DNA from: Synchiropus splendidus
Lineage: Eukaryota > Chordata > Actinopteri > Syngnathiformes > Callionymidae
Assembly: GCF_027744825.2 (NCBI RefSeq)
Contig: NC_071334.1
Location: forward strand, 44,130,437-44,194,436
Direction of reading: 5' to 3'
DNA length: 64,000 nt
In this document: positions 61,389-64,000 of the stretch, one piece after another
Layout of the letters: each line of letters begins with the position of its first letter
How positions within the stretch are numbered: position 1 is the stretch's first letter
Program-made: the position numbers and the translations under genes
The notes under the pieces: generated by a model
What the model was told of the DNA's origin: nothing
What the model saw: the letters and a program-made list of their open reading frames with translations, nothing else
The model's database searches: none

Positions 61389-63972
61389 GTTTAGATATTG
61401 AATGGGCTAGATTCAGTGATAGGAAGATGACTGCATTAAATTACTTGGTCAGTTTGTGTACAATATCCTGCTGAGACCATTGAGCCTCATCTGTCGGTAC
61501 ATTGTACAACTGTGCCAAGGGAGAAGAACTCTGGAGCACTATGGTCATCCATCGAGGGATGACTGGAGGCAGAGGGTGGACAATGGGAAGCCACTAATCT
61601 GAAAAATGGTGACCAATCTTGGACAAGACATTGGTTTTGTGGGAGCTAACTGTTGCCCAGGAGGAGAGGATTGTGGAAGCCATGAGAGGTAGGAGGAGAA
61701 ACTGCCCATCCATGCCTCTGGGCACGTAAGAGAACAACCACCACGACAGTAGAAAGGGCTTCTTCGCTGCTGCCGATCAGGAGGGACAAGCAGAAGGCGA
61801 ATGCTTGGACATGTGCTGGTCACTGCTGGTGCCCGGGGGAAGGGAGAAAGTCCTCTGGGAACCATCACGTCCAGAAATTCCACCACTAGATGAATGTGTC
61901 AACCAAACAGAACCGCACAGCAAAAGAACAATGATCTTTGAAAATAAACCAGAAAACACAACATAAATTCTGCAGCAGATGTTCTGATCTTTAGCATCAT
62001 ATCAAATGATCCATGATGGAACCAGCCCGACATATTTCCCCATGAGGTGATTAAGTTTGTGCAATTAGATAATGAAATTGTCTATATGAACACATTCCTA
62101 AGAGGATTCCAATGGTTTGTTAATGTGATGGGAGTTAGGAGTCTGTCACAGAGCATTATCAGCATTTATTGAGCGTAAACTCCCTTCCTGTCGCTCATCT
62201 GAATTATAGATGGAGAAGAAACACAATGTCAATCTCGGTCGAGGCTCTTTAACATGTCGCTCATGAATAATTGGACCGTTGGAGAATCCAGAGCGTGGTT
62301 TGAACTGTGTCACGCTGCAAAATGAAGATGAAGGACGGTATATGGTCCTGAGGGGAAAAATGAGAATAAGGAGTAAATCCATGCAGGAGAACACAGCAGC
62401 TCTACGTGGGAAGGATTTGTGTTTTGCTTGCTGAGAATGTAACAGCTGTCATGCTTTGACTCTCTGTTCTTCTCTCAATTTGAGTGTCATCTGATGTAGA
62501 AAATGTGACATCCATCAAAAACTCTGACTTGCGAGTCGTCTCAGTAATAACAGATTGTGACATCAGACGTGGACAGGACAATTGTTTCTAAGAACTCCGA
62601 ATGATTCCGTCTGTGTCATCAGGAGACGGGTGTGGCGTGTAGCTGTGGAGGAAAGGCTGTGACCACTGTCAATATCAGGAGCTTGTAGGTTGTCTTCCTC
62701 CTCTTTGACCTGATACCCCTATGTCTATACTATTAACTGTCTCTCCATGAGTCAGTCCTCCACCCTGCCTGCTGCTCCTGCTATCACAGACCACCTATAT
62801 GTCAGTCCTCCTCACCCATTCCACCCTGCCTGCACTCTCCTCTTCACCACCCCAGATTGGATTTGCTATGTTTTTATGGGGACAAAAGATCTAAGGCAGA
62901 TGACTGAACCCTTGTGGTTATAAAGTGCCCTTTTCCCCACTAAAGCTACAACCCAGGGCCTTTCTTTTGAATTTGGGAGAAGACCTTGAGGCAGAGCCTC
63001 AGAGTTGCACAGAACAGCAACTGCAGGTAGAAACATCCTTCCCCAAAATGACTTTGTCTGTCGACATTAGAACACATCCAAAGTCAGTGCTGTTTCAGTG
63101 TTTGGATACAACGCTGACGTTTACTTTAGAGATAACATCCCGTCGATCTTGAGCTGCAGGGGATAGAACGAATAGGAAGCGGTGCTCCTGAACAAAAGGC
63201 ACATGTGTCCACTATGAGTCGGGGAGCGCTAGCTGTGCTCACGGAAGTGTTGTGCATCAAAAGAGAGCTCTGTACTCCCCCTTGTCCTGCATACATTTCA
63301 TTCAAAATAGTTTGCATGAAGGCTAGTTTGAAGGACAGCACGTGGAAGGCTATTTCCTCTTGATGTCCTGCAGGTTTTGATTTTATGCCAGGAATCTAAA
63401 AAGAGCGAAATGTGAAGCACCAGAAAACCAAATCGCTTCTTGTATTGTTCCACTAACATAAGAAATCCTACAGTCAAGCTGAGGGCACAGTGTCACCACA
63501 GTGAATACTGAACAGACTACAGACAACATATGAGCAATAAGATGTACAATATCTTCTCATGTTACTCTACCTTGTGCTGAAAGTGGAGCCCCTTCCTCTC
63601 CTCGGATCGACCCAGTTTGCTGCCGGTGGTCTTCAGAATCACACAGTGAGGGGAAAGAACGTTGATCACAGTCCAGACGGGTTTGAACAGATAATGGTTC
63701 TATCACATGCTGGAGCAACAGTCAGCAGCAGATCTTCTCTGGAGAGAATGTGAGAGAGCAGCAGCAGTCGACCAATCCCCCTGCTGACTGCCCATCACAC
63801 ACAGTTCTCACAGGCCATCGATCATGTGCACTTCATGTGTGCTCATGTGTGCGTTGCACTAAATGAAATGCTTCAAATAACTATCAGAAGAGCATTGAGG
63901 GATGCTCTGTTTAGCCTTTTTTTAATCAATTTGATATATATATTTTGTTCCACCAACACATTTTTTGGTATT

Positions 63973-64000
63973 GCGACCTGTCCAGGGTGTATTCCTGCCT
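63973..64000 (-). repeat. partial copy of the 7905-8095 repeat, cut by the window edge
   Basis: The reverse complement reads aggcaggaatacaccctgga, then caggtcgc, matching 7921-7952 closely. Confidence 0.55.

Larger units (their letters stand above)
59474..64000. other. region upstream of opn4x, no confident gene
   Basis: Presumed opn4x promoter and intergenic DNA. It holds the hAT-like element at 60682-61388 and an unexplained 43-codon open stretch with a donor on the minus strand (63571-63699). Bmpr1b is the expected upstream neighbour in other vertebrates, but no bmpr1b exon is seen. Confidence 0.5.

Noticed and set aside
61545..61886. 113-codon minus-strand open frame upstream of opn4x, considered as a bmpr1b exon.
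   Set aside because: No kinase or receptor motif; the sequence does not resemble BMPR1B.

Overview
This window is vertebrate nuclear DNA, almost certainly from a teleost fish. It carries two intron-rich genes with canonical GT-AG splicing, (AT)n microsatellites and several DNA-transposon and LINE remnants of the kinds common in fish genomes. The species cannot be named from the sequence. No rRNA, tRNA, CRISPR array or bacterial-type operon is seen.

Both confident genes are on the minus strand, head to tail. (1) 59473 down to 51832 is a non-mammalian-type melanopsin (opn4x): seven coding exons, 412 aa by my splice model, with all splice phases compatible. It has the retinal lysine, DRY, NPxxY and disulfide cysteines, and a Tyr at the counterion position as in other melanopsins. 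(2) 42862 down to 5592 is pdlim5 (Enigma homolog, ENH): a PDZ domain, a disordered linker with a ZM-like motif, two in-frame microexons (21 and 27 nt) and three C-terminal LIM domains. My 14-coding-exon model is phase-consistent throughout and gives 616 aa. A non-coding first exon and GC-rich promoter lie near 48.0-48.25 kb. A phase-compatible alternative last exon at 10901-10997, with its own AATAAA, would give a LIM-less short ENH isoform of about 373 aa.

From left to right: 1-4.1 kb has no recognised gene, but holds a hAT-like end fragment, a fold-back element and an (AT)34 tract. 4.15-4.64 kb is a CpG-dense stretch with good minus-strand donor sites, probably the promoter and first exon of a further gene running off the left edge. 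4.7-5.6 kb is the probable pdlim5 3'UTR. 5.6-48 kb is pdlim5, whose long introns carry an RTE-like tail, a mariner-like element, a hAT element and a 684-bp inverted-ended element. 48.3-51.7 kb is intergenic. 51.8-59.5 kb is opn4x, with a nested hAT/L2 insertion in its last intron and another hAT in its first. 59.5-64 kb is upstream sequence with one more hAT-like element and no confident gene.

The two genes do not act in one pathway: one is a light-sensing Gq-type GPCR, the other a cytoskeletal/Z-disc scaffold. Their adjacency is ancient. The paralogous pair OPN4-LDB3 is also adjacent in human, so the window preserves one of two duplicated melanopsin/Enigma-family blocks.
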